Shown: positions 1 through 7,575, counted from the first letter of the stretch. The stretch is 9,680 nt of DNA from Ignavibacteriota bacterium (GCA_003135995.1 PNBM01000126.1:20187-29866), one strand, 5' to 3'. A program made the numbers and translations. The notes: generated by a model not told the origin, from the sequence alone.

Positions 1-1
1 A

Positions 2-1801
2 GCACAAAAAAGAGGTCTTGATATAGCTGAAATTGAAGTCCAAAGCCCATCAAACTACGAGGCTAAATTAATTGCAAATGAGTATGCTCACGTATATTTG
101 ATGTACAGTGTAGATTTTGCAAGACGTGAACTTACTAATTTGAAAAATTTTTTAGAGGAAGAAAAAAGCAAAAAATCGGTAGATTTAAATAACTCGGAAA
201 CAGCGATTCAGGATTACCAGCAAAAGGGAGGTATATTATTTCTCGACGACCAAGCAAAAAAATTAGTTGACCAGATTTCAACATTCGAAGCCGACAAAAA
301 TTCTGCCGAAGTAGATTTAGCTACAAAGCAAAGAGCTTATGAAGAATTGAAAACCGAATTACAAAAGATTGATAATAGTCTGCCGGATTATATCGAAGGG
401 CAAATCAATAGTCCTTTTTTCGTGGAACTGCAAAAAAAGATCGCTGAATTAGAAACACAAAAAAGTCTCGATTTATCGATCCCGAGTGATGAGAATTTGA
501 AAAAGAAGGTTAGTTCCGAATATGACAGGAAACTCGAACCATTAAAAAAAGAATATGAAGACAGATTAAAAGTCTTTAAAAGCGGAATTCTTGCAAATAA
601 CCCGGAAGAGAAATCCCGATTATCTTATTCTTTTTTAGAGACTAATATTGATGTTCAATCGAAGAAAGCAAAGTTAAATTCATTAAATAAACTTCTTGCA
701 AAATACGAAGGTGAATTTGCAAAATTACCTGCACAAAGTATTGAGCTTGCCCGTCTCGAGAGAGCGAGAAAATCGAATGAAAAACTTTATCTTACTTTAG
801 AGGAAAAATACCAGGAAGCTTTAGTAAACGAAAGATCTCAATTGGGAAATGTCAATATTATCGATGCCGCAGTACTTCCGACCGTACCTTCAAAACCTAA
901 CAGACAATTAATAATAATAATGGGGGCTATATTAGGATTAGCATTGGGTGTCGGATTTGCTTTTCTAAGGAATTATTTAGACAGGTCTATAAAAAACCCT
1001 GAGGAAATTGAGAGCAAAGGTATTTCGGTACTTTCATGGGTGCCTTCAATAGTAGAATTGAAAGAACTTGGTTCATCCCAACTTGAATTTATTGTTGCCA
1101 ATAAACCTAACGCTACTGCCTCGGAATCATTTAAGGCATTAAGAACGAGAGTAATGTATTCAAAAATAGGATCCGAGTTAAAAAGTATTTTGGTAACCAG
1201 TTCTGTCCCATCAGAAGGTAAAACAACTGTTGCTTTAAATCTTGCAGGAAGTTTTGCCCAGGCTGATAAAAAAGTTCTGTTGTTAGATTGCGATTTAAGA
1301 AAACCCAGGATTCACTCTATATTCGAAACCGAAAGATTCCCGGGTCTGAGCGATTATTTATTCTCGAATGTTACATTAGATGGTATTATAAGATCAACAA
1401 AACTAAAAAATTTAGACTATATAACCAGCGGAACGATTCCACCTAATCCATCTGAACTTTTAGGTTCGCAGCAGATGTATGATTTTTTACAAATGCTGAA
1501 GACGAAATACGATATGTTAATAATGGATTCACCTCCATTTATTTCCGTAACGGACGCTGAAATCTTATCAAGAATTTCTGACGGAACAATACTCGTTGTT
1601 CAAGCGAATAAGACACCTATGGAAGCATTTTTGAAAACTTATGATAGAATTATTAATATAGACCCGCATAAATTCCTCGGTTCACTTTTGAATAATTTCA
1701 GTCTGAAGAGTGCATATGGATACTATTATAATTATTATTATTATTATTCAAGACCGGAGAATGTTGATAAAAGAAGAATTAAACAAGTAAAAAATTCTTA
1801 A
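2..1801 (+). CDS. wzc: Wzc-like polysaccharide co-polymerase / BY-type tyrosine autokinase (5' end missing)
   Basis: The reading frame is open to the left edge, so the start lies outside the window and 599 residues are visible. Residues 1 to about 290 are charged and Lys/Glu-rich, with several coiled-coil-like stretches, as in the periplasmic part of PCP-2a chain-length regulators. A proline-rich PTVPSKPNRQ segment leads into a transmembrane helix at about 303-326. The cytoplasmic BY-kinase domain follows. It has an ESFKALRTR motif (like the EX2RX2R oligomerisation motif), a Walker A SEGKTT with Lys407, a Walker A' LLLDCD with Asp429, and a Walker B LIMDSPP with Asp509. The C-terminal tail has a cluster of nine tyrosines (572-582), the usual autophosphorylation sites. 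In this family, phosphorylation cycles at the inner membrane control polymer length and export. The next gene starts only 10 nt downstream, so co-transcription is likely. The family is clear; the symbol is by analogy. Confidence 0.95.
   Translation, partial: AQKRGLDIAEIEVQSPSNYEAKLIANEYAHVYLMYSVDFARRELTNLKNFLEEEKSKKSVDLNNSETAIQDYQQKGGILFLDDQAKKLVDQISTFEADKNSAEVDLATKQRAYEELKTELQKIDNSLPDYIEGQINSPFFVELQKKIAELETQKSLDLSIPSDENLKKKVSSEYDRKLEPLKKEYEDRLKVFKSGILANNPEEKSRLSYSFLETNIDVQSKKAKLNSLNKLLAKYEGEFAKLPAQSIELARLERARKSNEKLYLTLEEKYQEALVNERSQLGNVNIIDAAVLPTVPSKPNRQLIIIMGAILGLALGVGFAFLRNYLDRSIKNPEEIESKGISVLSWVPSIVELKELGSSQLEFIVANKPNATASESFKALRTRVMYSKIGSELKSILVTSSVPSEGKTTVALNLAGSFAQADKKVLLLDCDLRKPRIHSIFETERFPGLSDYLFSNVTLDGIIRSTKLKNLDYITSGTIPPNPSELLGSQQMYDFLQMLKTKYDMLIMDSPPFISVTDAEILSRISDGTILVVQANKTPMEAFLKTYDRIINIDPHKFLGSLLNNFSLKSAYGYYYNYYYYYSRPENVDKRRIKQVKNS
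1733..1747 (+). repeat. TAT trinucleotide run encoding part of the tyrosine tail
   Basis: Five consecutive TAT codons follow TAC-TAT-TAT-AAT inside the C-terminal tyrosine cluster of the kinase. Gain or loss of units by slippage would keep the frame and change only the number of phosphorylatable tyrosines. The run is short, so any variability is inference. Confidence 0.6.
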
Positions 1802-1811
1802 TTTATAGAAA

Positions 1812-2093
1812 TTGAATTATAGACTATTTGTAAGGAAAAACACTCAACTTGCCCGATGTCCGAATTGCGGTAAAATTGCATCATTAAGAAGAAGCCGGAC
1901 GAGGAATTTGTTCGAGAAGTTTTTTAAAAGATTAAAATTCAGTCCATATTTCTGTCAATCGTGCGGATGGCGGGGAAAGATATTTTCATATAGGTTCGGG
2001 AAAAATTTTTTACAGTTGTTGCTTATATATATATTGTTAATGATAGCTTCGGCTTATATAGTTCAAAAATTTTTGAGAAGTTATTTTGATTGA
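1812..2093 (+). CDS. small zinc-ribbon protein with one C-terminal membrane helix
   Basis: I do not recognise a named family. The 93-residue product has two zinc-knuckle pairs, CPNCG at Cys16/Cys19 and CQSCGW at Cys48/Cys51. They are separated by 28 residues rich in Arg, Lys and Phe, as in a four-cysteine zinc ribbon. Residues about 66-84 form one hydrophobic helix, followed by a short tail. The domain order suggests a membrane-anchored zinc ribbon, probably with its N-terminus in the cytoplasm by the positive-inside rule. The start is the TTG at 1812: an in-frame TAG lies just upstream, and the first in-frame ATG is inside the membrane helix, so no ATG start can include the cysteines. No Shine-Dalgarno is visible. 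The gene sits 10 nt after the kinase and 22 nt before the NusG paralogue. A role in polymer assembly or regulation is a guess from position only. Confidence 0.75.
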   Translation: MNYRLFVRKNTQLARCPNCGKIASLRRSRTRNLFEKFFKRLKFSPYFCQSCGWRGKIFSYRFGKNFLQLLLIYILLMIASAYIVQKFLRSYFD

Positions 2094-2115
2094 TTTTTTG
2101 TCGTAAAACAAATAA

Positions 2116-2643
2116 TTGAATATTTTGGATAACGGAAAAAATTGGTTTGTTATACAGACAAAACCACGTAACGAGAAAAAGGTACATGAGCAAATTAGTC
2201 AAAAAAATATTGATGTATTTTTACCATTAATTCAGACTATACGAATATGGTCAGACAGGAAGAAAAAGATTTTTGTTCCTCTTTTTCCCGGGTATATATT
2301 CGTTTTAGGAAATGAAACTGAAAGACAGAGGGCAATATCACAGACGTATGGTGCAATAAAATATGTTATGTATCAAAAACGACCGGCAATTGTATCACCA
2401 AAAGAAATAGAAAACATTAAATTATCATTACAGGCGCCGGAAAAAATAAAAATTGAAGATAAACAAATTATTCAGGGTGATTTAGTGGAAATTACATCCG
2501 GTCTGTTTAAAGGATTGACCGGGTATATTCTGGAGATCAGGGGAAACTATAAAATCATAGTTAATATTCTTGAGCTCAATACTACTTTTAGTGTTCAGCT
2601 AAGCAGTTCAGAAGTCAAACTTGTAAAGAGTGTTGGGGTTTGA
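2116..2643 (+). CDS. NusG-paralogue transcription antiterminator (UpxY/RfaH type)
   Basis: The 175-residue product begins with a NusG N-terminal domain, seen in WFVIQTKPRNEKKV at about residues 10-23, then VFLPL, then the FPGYIFV strand typical of the NGN fold. It ends with a KOW domain at about 121-152 (GDLVEITSGLFKGLTGYI). Specialised NusG paralogues bind RNA polymerase and promote elongation through long polysaccharide operons. Those of the UpxY group in Bacteroides are encoded within the capsule locus they control. Housekeeping NusG is unlikely: the usual secE/rplK neighbours are absent, and the gene lies within a surface polysaccharide locus. The start is a TTG at 2116. A second TTG at 2125 is possible, but the first in-frame ATG is about 80 residues in and would remove most of the NGN domain. 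A 389-nt untranslated region follows, which is a natural place for its target. I could not identify an ops-like recruitment element. Confidence 0.9.
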   Translation: MNILDNGKNWFVIQTKPRNEKKVHEQISQKNIDVFLPLIQTIRIWSDRKKKIFVPLFPGYIFVLGNETERQRAISQTYGAIKYVMYQKRPAIVSPKEIENIKLSLQAPEKIKIEDKQIIQGDLVEITSGLFKGLTGYILEIRGNYKIIVNILELNTTFSVQLSSSEVKLVKSVGV

Positions 2644-3032
2644 TTAGTAGATCAAATGCTTTTTTTACCACTAAGGACACGATGTAGCAAGCTAAAAACA
2701 AAAAAGAACAATTAAGAGCATTACACGAAGTTCATAAAGATAAACGAAAAAAAACATTTTTTAACGTTAAGAAAAAAGAACATTTAATTAGTAAATATAT
2801 TTTGAAATAAAAAGATATTTAATAGTTTGCTATAAAAACAAACTTTTTTAATGTAGTAGCACGGAAGAGTGGTTTTTTGAATGTTAAAAGCAGGTTAATA
2901 ATTCTGAATTTTGAATGTTGTCCCGACAAGTCGGGATGCAAAGAACGCAAATGCTGAATAAAACGAAGAATTTTGAATTATAAATGTGAAATCTGAATAA
3001 TAAAAATATTTATCAATAATAAATTTCTGAAT
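2644..3032. other. 389-nt gene-free leader before wbpA
   Basis: No credible gene is visible. The region holds A-rich sequence with a frame of about 40 open codons lacking a start (2688-2810), an AT-rich inverted repeat centred near 2765, a GC hairpin (2920-2937), and several TGAATTTTGAAT-like copies between 2906 and 3000. A weak match to the Bacteroidota promoter pattern (TTTG, 19-nt gap, TAnnTTTG) is present: TTTG at 2876-2879 and TAATTCTG at 2899-2906. The region probably contains the promoter or leader of the sugar-nucleotide operon, and it may be where the upstream NusG paralogue acts. Both points are inference. Confidence 0.5.
2920..2937. repeat. GC-rich hairpin / palindrome
   Basis: The arms TCCCGAC (2921-2927) and GTCGGGA (2930-2936) are perfectly complementary around a 2-nt centre, and a flanking G-T wobble can extend the stem. 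It stands out as the only GC-rich structure in a very AT-rich spacer. No T-run follows on either strand, so it is not a standard intrinsic terminator. It may be an interspersed repeat or an RNA structure in the leader. Confidence 0.6.
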
Positions 3033-4337
3033 ATGCTTAGAGAAAAAATCAAAACAAATAAATTTGCAGTAGGTATAATCGGTTTGGGATATGTCGGTTT
3101 ACCATTGGCGCTTGAATTTTCAAAAAATTCTATCAAAGTAATTGGATTCGATTTAGATAAAAACAAAGTCGATTTCATAAATAAAAAAAAGAAAAGTTAT
3201 ATAAAACACATTTCTTCCGAAAGAATTTTTGCTGAAGTATCAAAAGGCACTTTTTCTGCTACAAGCGATTTTTCAAAATTAAAAATTGTTGACGCTATAA
3301 TAATTTGTGTTCCGACACCTTTAAATGTGAACAGAGAACCGGACTTGAGTTATGTTATAAACTCTACTGTTATTATTTCAAAGTATCTGAGAAAAGGACA
3401 TTTTGTTTCTCTCGAAAGCACAACGTATCCCGGAACTACTGATGAAGATATTTTAAGCACTCTTGAGAGCACCGGCCTAAAAGTCGGGAAAGATTTTTTC
3501 TTGTGTTTCTCTCCTGAAAGGGAAGACCCAAACAATCCAAACTATAGTACAGCAACAATTCCAAAGGTCATTGGGGGCGTAACTTCTAAATGTACTGAGC
3601 TTGGAGTTATGATATATTCAAAAGTTATAAATAATGTTGTACCTGTTTCCAGTTCAAGAGCAGCAGAGGCGACTAAACTTCTCGAAAATATTTACAGGTC
3701 TATTAACATTGCCCTGGTTAATGAATTAAAAGTTGTTTTTGATATAATGGGAATAGATATCTGGGAAGTTATAGATGCGGCATCAACGAAACCTTTCGGT
3801 TTCACTCCGTTCTATCCCGGTCCCGGGTTAGGCGGACATTGTATACCGATTGACCCGTTTTATTTAACCTGGAAAGCCCGTGAATTTGAAGTTGCCACAA
3901 AGTTTATTGAACTTGCGGGGGAAATAAATACATCGATGCCTTATTATGTAATCGGAAAAGTTTTACATGCTTTAAACCAGAATTTTAAACATATTAACGG
4001 TTCAAAAATACTAATTCTTGGACTGGCATATAAAAGGGATATAGACGATATACGCGAATCCCCGTCTCTTAAATTAATTGAATTGCTTCAGGATCAGGGA
4101 GCTTATGTGGATTATAATGATGAGTATGTAACATCCATTCCAAAAATAAGAAAATACAGATTCAATAAAAAATCTGTAAAAATTAATACTAAAAATTTAT
4201 CAAAATATGATCTTGTATTATTATCTACAGATCATACTTATTACGATTATGGCTTTATATTAAAAAATTCAAAGATTATTGTTGATACGAGAAATGCATT
4301 CGGTAAATATAAAAGCAAAAAGATATATAAAGCTTAA
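3033..4337 (+). CDS. wbpA: UDP-N-acetyl-D-glucosamine 6-dehydrogenase (WbpA type)
   Basis: The enzyme oxidises C6 of UDP-GlcNAc twice with NAD+ to give UDP-GlcNAc uronic acid. The 434-residue length is usual for the WbpA/WecC/TviB branch of the UDP-sugar dehydrogenases. The Rossmann motif GLGYVG is at residues 17-22, and SPERED is at 160-165. The conserved lysine is at about 215 (EATKLLEN). The catalytic cysteine is Cys270 in GPGLGGHCIPIDP. The C-terminal UDP-binding domain includes LGLAYKRDIDDIRESP. The WecC relative acts on UDP-ManNAc. The GlcNAc assignment rests mainly on the co-located WbpB, WbpD and WbpE homologues, which act on the product. The start is the ATG at 3033, with GIIGLGYVG at the expected distance; no Shine-Dalgarno is visible. 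Cytoplasmic. Dehydrogenase family very sure, substrate fairly sure. Confidence 0.93.
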   Translation: MLREKIKTNKFAVGIIGLGYVGLPLALEFSKNSIKVIGFDLDKNKVDFINKKKKSYIKHISSERIFAEVSKGTFSATSDFSKLKIVDAIIICVPTPLNVNREPDLSYVINSTVIISKYLRKGHFVSLESTTYPGTTDEDILSTLESTGLKVGKDFFLCFSPEREDPNNPNYSTATIPKVIGGVTSKCTELGVMIYSKVINNVVPVSSSRAAEATKLLENIYRSINIALVNELKVVFDIMGIDIWEVIDAASTKPFGFTPFYPGPGLGGHCIPIDPFYLTWKAREFEVATKFIELAGEINTSMPYYVIGKVLHALNQNFKHINGSKILILGLAYKRDIDDIRESPSLKLIELLQDQGAYVDYNDEYVTSIPKIRKYRFNKKSVKINTKNLSKYDLVLLSTDHTYYDYGFILKNSKIIVDTRNAFGKYKSKKIYKA

Positions 4338-4619
4338 TAAATAATTTTATATTTAATACAAAGACTTTGCGAATTGTTAATAATATAAAATATATATTTC
4401 AAAATTTAATACAAAGACTTTGCGAATTGTTAATAATATAAAATATATATTTCAAAAATTATAATAGTTTTTTTCTATTTTTAAAGAAAAAATCTGTTTA
4501 AAAATTAGTAATTGATATATTAATAGCTATAAATTAATGGCTCATTCTTTTTTACGCTGTCGATGTGAGTTAATAAGCGGAGCTATATTCAAATTGTAAA
4601 TCAAGCAAATTATCTTAAA
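4338..4619. other. 282-nt AT-rich spacer between wbpA and gmd
   Basis: The spacer contains an exact 53-bp tandem duplication (4351-4456). A weak AT hairpin follows, with arms TTTTTTCT (4469-4476) and AGAAAAAA (4485-4492) around an 8-nt loop. About 125 nt without recognised signals then lead to gmd. I see no gene, and no terminator strong enough to call. The gap is larger than most others in the cluster, so gmd may have its own promoter. Confidence 0.5.
4351..4456. repeat. exact tandem duplication, 2 x 53 bp
   Basis: Copy 1 (4351-4403) and copy 2 (4404-4456) match base for base. Each contains CAAAGACTTTG, an 11-nt palindrome with an A at its centre, followed by TTAATAATATAAAATATA. Perfect identity in untranslated sequence suggests a recent duplication by slippage. 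Each copy contains TTTG and a TATATTTC 23 nt apart, loosely like a promoter. If that is active, the duplication would double it, but this is weakly supported. Confidence 0.95.
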
Positions 4620-5705
4620 ATGAAAAAAATAGCATTAATTACAGGTATTACGGGACAGGATGGAAGTTATTTATCTGAACTGCTGATAAACAAAGGTTAT
4701 GAAGTTCACGGGATAATCAGGAGGAGCAGTTCATTTAATACCGGAAGGATTGACCATCTTTATAATGATAAAAAAATATTAGATAAAAAATTGTTTCTAC
4801 ATTATGGTGACGTGACTGATACTAGTAATTTAAATCGTTTACTGGAAAAAACAAAACCGCACGAAATTTATAATTTAGCAGCACAAAGCCATGTGAAAGT
4901 TTCTTTCGAAATTCCCGAATATACCGCAGAAGTGGATGCTATCGGGACATTAAGATTTCTTGATGCCATACGGGAAACAGGCTTACAAACGAAATTTTAC
5001 CAGGCTTCCACGAGCGAACTTTTCGGAAGAGCGGTTGAATTTCCTCAAAATGAAAAAACTCCTTTCTATCCGAGAAGTCCTTATGGAGTTGCGAAAATTT
5101 ATGGCTACTGGATAGTAATAAATTATCGTGAAGCTTATGGGCTTTATGCCTGTAATGGAATTTTATTTAATCATGAATCCCCAAGACGCGGGGAAACATT
5201 TGTAACAAGAAAAATTACAAGAGCTGTGTCAAGAATTACTTGTGGTTTTCAAAAGAAATTATATCTAGGAAATCTCAACGCAAAGAGAGATTGGGGATTC
5301 GCACCCGAATATTGTGAAGGCATGTGGTCAATGCTACAGCAGCAGAAGCCCGATGATTTCGTGCTTGCAACGGGTGAAACTCATACAGTAAGGGAATTTA
5401 CTGAACTGGCATTTAATGAGCTTGGAGTTGAATTGGACTGGAAAGGAAAAAACGAAAACGAAAAAGGTATTGTCAATAAAATAAATGACTCTTTCGAAAA
5501 TATCATCCATAAAAATATTAAAGTCGGTGATACAATCGTCGAAGTTGATAAAACTTATTATAGACCTACAGAAGTGGATATATTGATAGGTGATGCATCA
5601 AAAGCAAAAAAAATTCTTGGCTGGAAATCCAAAACAATGTTTCCGGAACTCGTAAAATTAATGGTAAAAGCTGATTACGAAAAAGTTCTGAAGCGAGGGT
5701 ATTGA
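4620..5705 (+). CDS. gmd: GDP-mannose 4,6-dehydratase
   Basis: The enzyme converts GDP-D-mannose to GDP-4-keto-6-deoxy-D-mannose, the precursor of GDP-fucose, GDP-rhamnose and GDP-perosamine. It is an extended short-chain dehydrogenase/reductase of 361 residues, the usual size. The NADP-binding motif TGITGQDG is at 8-15 and is followed by the Gmd-typical [17 protein letters not shown]. The catalytic elements are STSE at 130-133 (Thr131, Glu133) and Y155-x-x-x-K159 in [29 protein letters not shown] is the Gmd signature near the middle, and the C-terminal [13 protein letters not shown] is also typical. It lies between wbpA and wbpB although it belongs to a different sugar pathway (GDP- rather than UDP-linked). 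No second-step enzyme (GMER/Fcl, RMD or Per) is in the window. The start is the ATG at 4620, without a clear Shine-Dalgarno. Confidence 0.97.
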   Translation: MKKIALITGITGQDGSYLSELLINKGYEVHGIIRRSSSFNTGRIDHLYNDKKILDKKLFLHYGDVTDTSNLNRLLEKTKPHEIYNLAAQSHVKVSFEIPEYTAEVDAIGTLRFLDAIRETGLQTKFYQASTSELFGRAVEFPQNEKTPFYPRSPYGVAKIYGYWIVINYREAYGLYACNGILFNHESPRRGETFVTRKITRAVSRITCGFQKKLYLGNLNAKRDWGFAPEYCEGMWSMLQQQKPDDFVLATGETHTVREFTELAFNELGVELDWKGKNENEKGIVNKINDSFENIIHKNIKVGDTIVEVDKTYYRPTEVDILIGDASKAKKILGWKSKTMFPELVKLMVKADYEKVLKRGY

Positions 5706-5789
5706 TTTTAGTAATTAGAGGTTACTGATTGGTAATTTGCAAAGGGCTTTGGAAAGAAGAAAATTAAAAATAAACTAAAATAAAAATAA

Positions 5790-6770
5790 ATGTATTCAAA
5801 ATTAAAACTTGCAATCATAGGCTGTGGTAAATGGGGAAAGAACCACGTTAAAACATCTTATAAATTATTAGGCGATAATTTAAAAATAATTTATGATATT
5901 GATAAAAATAATTTCGAGAACGCAAAAGTTATTTCTGATAAATTTAATTTTACTTCCGATTTTAATGATATTTTGACATCAAAAGAAATTAATTCTGTAA
6001 TTATAGCCACTCCGGCTAACACTCATTTCGAAATTGCAAAAAAATGTTTATTGCATAATAAACATGTGCTTGTTGAAAAGCCTATTACACTGATATCGAA
6101 TGAAGCAAAAGAGTTAGTAAAAATTGCAAATGATAATAACCTCATATTAATGGTAGGTCACGTATTATTGTACCATCCCGCGATACTGGAAATGAAAAAT
6201 AACATTGATAACGGAAAAATCGGCAAATTGCAATATATTTACAGTAACAGATTAAATTTAGGAACTATACGCTCCGAAGAAAACATATTATGGAGTTTTG
6301 CTCCACATGATATATCTTTGATGCAATTTTTTACAAATAGTCAACCTATAGAAGTGAGTGCAAGGGGAGCCGCTTATGTTCAGCCTCATATAGAGGATAC
6401 TACGTTAACATATCTTGTTTATCCCAACAATGTAAGAGCTCATATTTATGTCAGCTGGCTCCATCCGTTTAAAGAACACCGTCTTGTTGTGATTGGAGAT
6501 AAAGGTATGCTTGTTTTTGATGATGTAGTGAAAACCGAAAAGCTGAAGTTTTACAAAAAAGGATTTAGCAGAAAAAATGGTGCTATTGAAAAATTTGATT
6601 CCGATTACATTGCATTAAAATATGAAGAAAAACAGCCTCTGGAAGAAGAACAATTACATTTTTTTGAATGTATTACAAATAATAAAACTCCCCGAACGGA
6701 TGGAGTTCATGCTACCTCGGTTTTGGAAATACTCGAATCTGCTCAGGAAAAAATAAAAACTAATCGATAA
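5790..6770 (+). CDS. wbpB: UDP-GlcNAc-uronate 3-oxidoreductase, Gfo/Idh/MocA family (WbpB/WlbA type)
   Basis: The enzyme is predicted to oxidise C3 of UDP-GlcNAc uronic acid to the 3-keto sugar with NAD+, giving the substrate for the aminotransferase encoded downstream. The 326-residue length suits the family. The N-terminal Rossmann motif GCGKWG is at 11-16. The catalytic lysine is Lys97 in VEKPITL. The GHVLLYHPA segment (from about 125) and SFAPHDISL with His173 fit the WbpB/WlbA subgroup. The second half is the alpha/beta substrate-binding domain. The ATG start at 5790 is 84 nt after gmd and is preceded by an A-rich leader. The next gene follows after only 17 nt, so wbpB and wbpD are probably co-transcribed. 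The family alone would not fix the substrate; the neighbours do. Confidence 0.9.
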   Translation: MYSKLKLAIIGCGKWGKNHVKTSYKLLGDNLKIIYDIDKNNFENAKVISDKFNFTSDFNDILTSKEINSVIIATPANTHFEIAKKCLLHNKHVLVEKPITLISNEAKELVKIANDNNLILMVGHVLLYHPAILEMKNNIDNGKIGKLQYIYSNRLNLGTIRSEENILWSFAPHDISLMQFFTNSQPIEVSARGAAYVQPHIEDTTLTYLVYPNNVRAHIYVSWLHPFKEHRLVVIGDKGMLVFDDVVKTEKLKFYKKGFSRKNGAIEKFDSDYIALKYEEKQPLEEEQLHFFECITNNKTPRTDGVHATSVLEILESAQEKIKTNR

Positions 6771-6787
6771 TTAAATTAAAAATAAAA

Positions 6788-7366
6788 ATGGAAAATTTTT
6801 ACGTTAATGAACATGCTGTTGTAGATGAAGGCGTGGAGATAGGAGAAGGAACAAAAATCTGGCATTTTTCTCATATACAATCAGGTGCTAAAATCGGAAA
6901 GAAATGTGTTCTCGGACAAAATGTAAACGTAGGAAACAATGTTAGAATAGGAAATTTTGTAAAAATACAAAATAATGTTTCCGTTTATGAGGGAGTCGAA
7001 TTGGAAGATTATGTCTTTTGCGGTCCTTCCATGGTTTTTACAAATATAATAAATCCGAGAAGCAAATATCCCCAGGTGGGAGCTCAATATTATTTAAAAA
7101 CCTTAGTAAAAGAAGGTGCATCACTCGGTGCGAACAGTACAATAGTTTGCGGGCATACAATTGGAAGATTTGCTTTTGTCGGGGCAGGTTCTGTCGTGAC
7201 TAAAAATGTTCCTGATTTTGCACTTGTCGTAGGAAATCCTGCACGTATTATCGGGTGGTTCAGTGAAGCGGGGAAAAGGCTTGCTTTCGATGAAAACGGT
7301 TTTGCGTATTGTGAAAAATCGAATAAGAAATATAAATTGGCTGAGAACATTGTTACTGAAATATAG
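6788..7366 (+). CDS. wbpD: UDP-2-acetamido-3-amino-glucuronate N-acetyltransferase (WbpD type)
   Basis: The 192-residue product is a left-handed beta-helix (hexapeptide-repeat) acetyltransferase. Repeats run through most of the protein, for example [37 protein letters not shown] and [16 protein letters not shown] loop with [13 protein letters not shown] is typical of the WbpD/WlbB subgroup, and the C-terminal [16 protein letters not shown] segment ends naturally. It should acetylate the 3-amino group made by WbpE, using acetyl-CoA, to give UDP-2,3-diacetamido-glucuronic acid. Length and C-terminus are normal for the family, so the gene is intact. Its stop codon TAG (7364-7366) is also the first three bases of an 83-bp repeat unit. 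The start is the ATG at 6788, after an A-rich leader. Confidence 0.92.
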   Translation: MENFYVNEHAVVDEGVEIGEGTKIWHFSHIQSGAKIGKKCVLGQNVNVGNNVRIGNFVKIQNNVSVYEGVELEDYVFCGPSMVFTNIINPRSKYPQVGAQYYLKTLVKEGASLGANSTIVCGHTIGRFAFVGAGSVVTKNVPDFALVVGNPARIIGWFSEAGKRLAFDENGFAYCEKSNKKYKLAENIVTEI

Positions 7367-7575
7367 ACCACGGATAACACTGAATATTCGGATGATCACG
7401 GATATATGAAATATTAAATAAGAGCGCACGAAAAAAATAAGAGCTATAGACCACGGATAACACTGAATATACAGATGACCACGGATATTTGAAATATAAA
7501 ATAAGAAGTTACGAATGAAATAAGATCTATAGAACACTGATAACACAGATAAAAACGGATTATCACTGAATATTA
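7364..7575. repeat. 83-bp tandem repeat array, two full units plus a partial third
   Basis: Units start at 7364, 7447 and 7530, exactly 83 bp apart, each opening with TAGAMCAC. Units 1 and 2 match at 71 of 83 positions by hand count, and the first 24 bases are identical. The third unit is partial and more diverged. It runs to the start of the GxxExxY gene and includes the left inverted repeat. Within units there is a shorter quasi-repeat resembling CGGATAACACTGA or CGGATGATCACGGA. The units are contiguous with no spacers, so this is not a CRISPR array. Confidence 0.93.
7530..7551 (+). repeat. left inverted repeat flanking the GxxExxY gene
   Basis: This 22-nt segment contains AACACTGATAACACAGAT. 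It matches the reverse complement of 7971-7992 at 21 of 22 positions. Complementarity stops sharply at both ends. It coincides with the start of the third 83-bp unit and lies 26 nt before the start codon of the gene. Confidence 0.9.

Noticed and set aside
2876..2906. Bacteroidota-like promoter (TTTG, 19 nt, TAATTCTG)
   Set aside because: The spacing fits and one fixed base deviates, but short T-rich motifs arise often by chance here and the taxon is not proven. It is mentioned only in the leader entry.
2978..3535. Two minus-strand frames opposite the start of wbpA
   Set aside because: Both are antisense to the conserved NAD-binding half of the dehydrogenase and show no domain features.
4469..4492. 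Possible intrinsic terminator after wbpA
   Set aside because: The 8-bp stem is made almost only of A-T pairs with an 8-nt loop, and no T-run follows. It is too weak to call in such AT-rich DNA.
7090..7380. Minus-strand frame of 96 codons opposite the 3' end of wbpD
   Set aside because: It is a shadow of the hexapeptide-repeat gene with no independent start signal or motif.
7121..7546. Minus-strand frame of 141 codons opposite wbpD and the repeats
   Set aside because: It lies antisense to a clear acetyltransferase gene and runs through the 83-bp repeats. Its translation is low-complexity (Phe, Ile, Ser) with no recognisable motif.
7364..7575. Possible CRISPR array
   Set aside because: The 83-bp units are contiguous and diverged, with no unique spacers between short identical repeats and no cas genes nearby.
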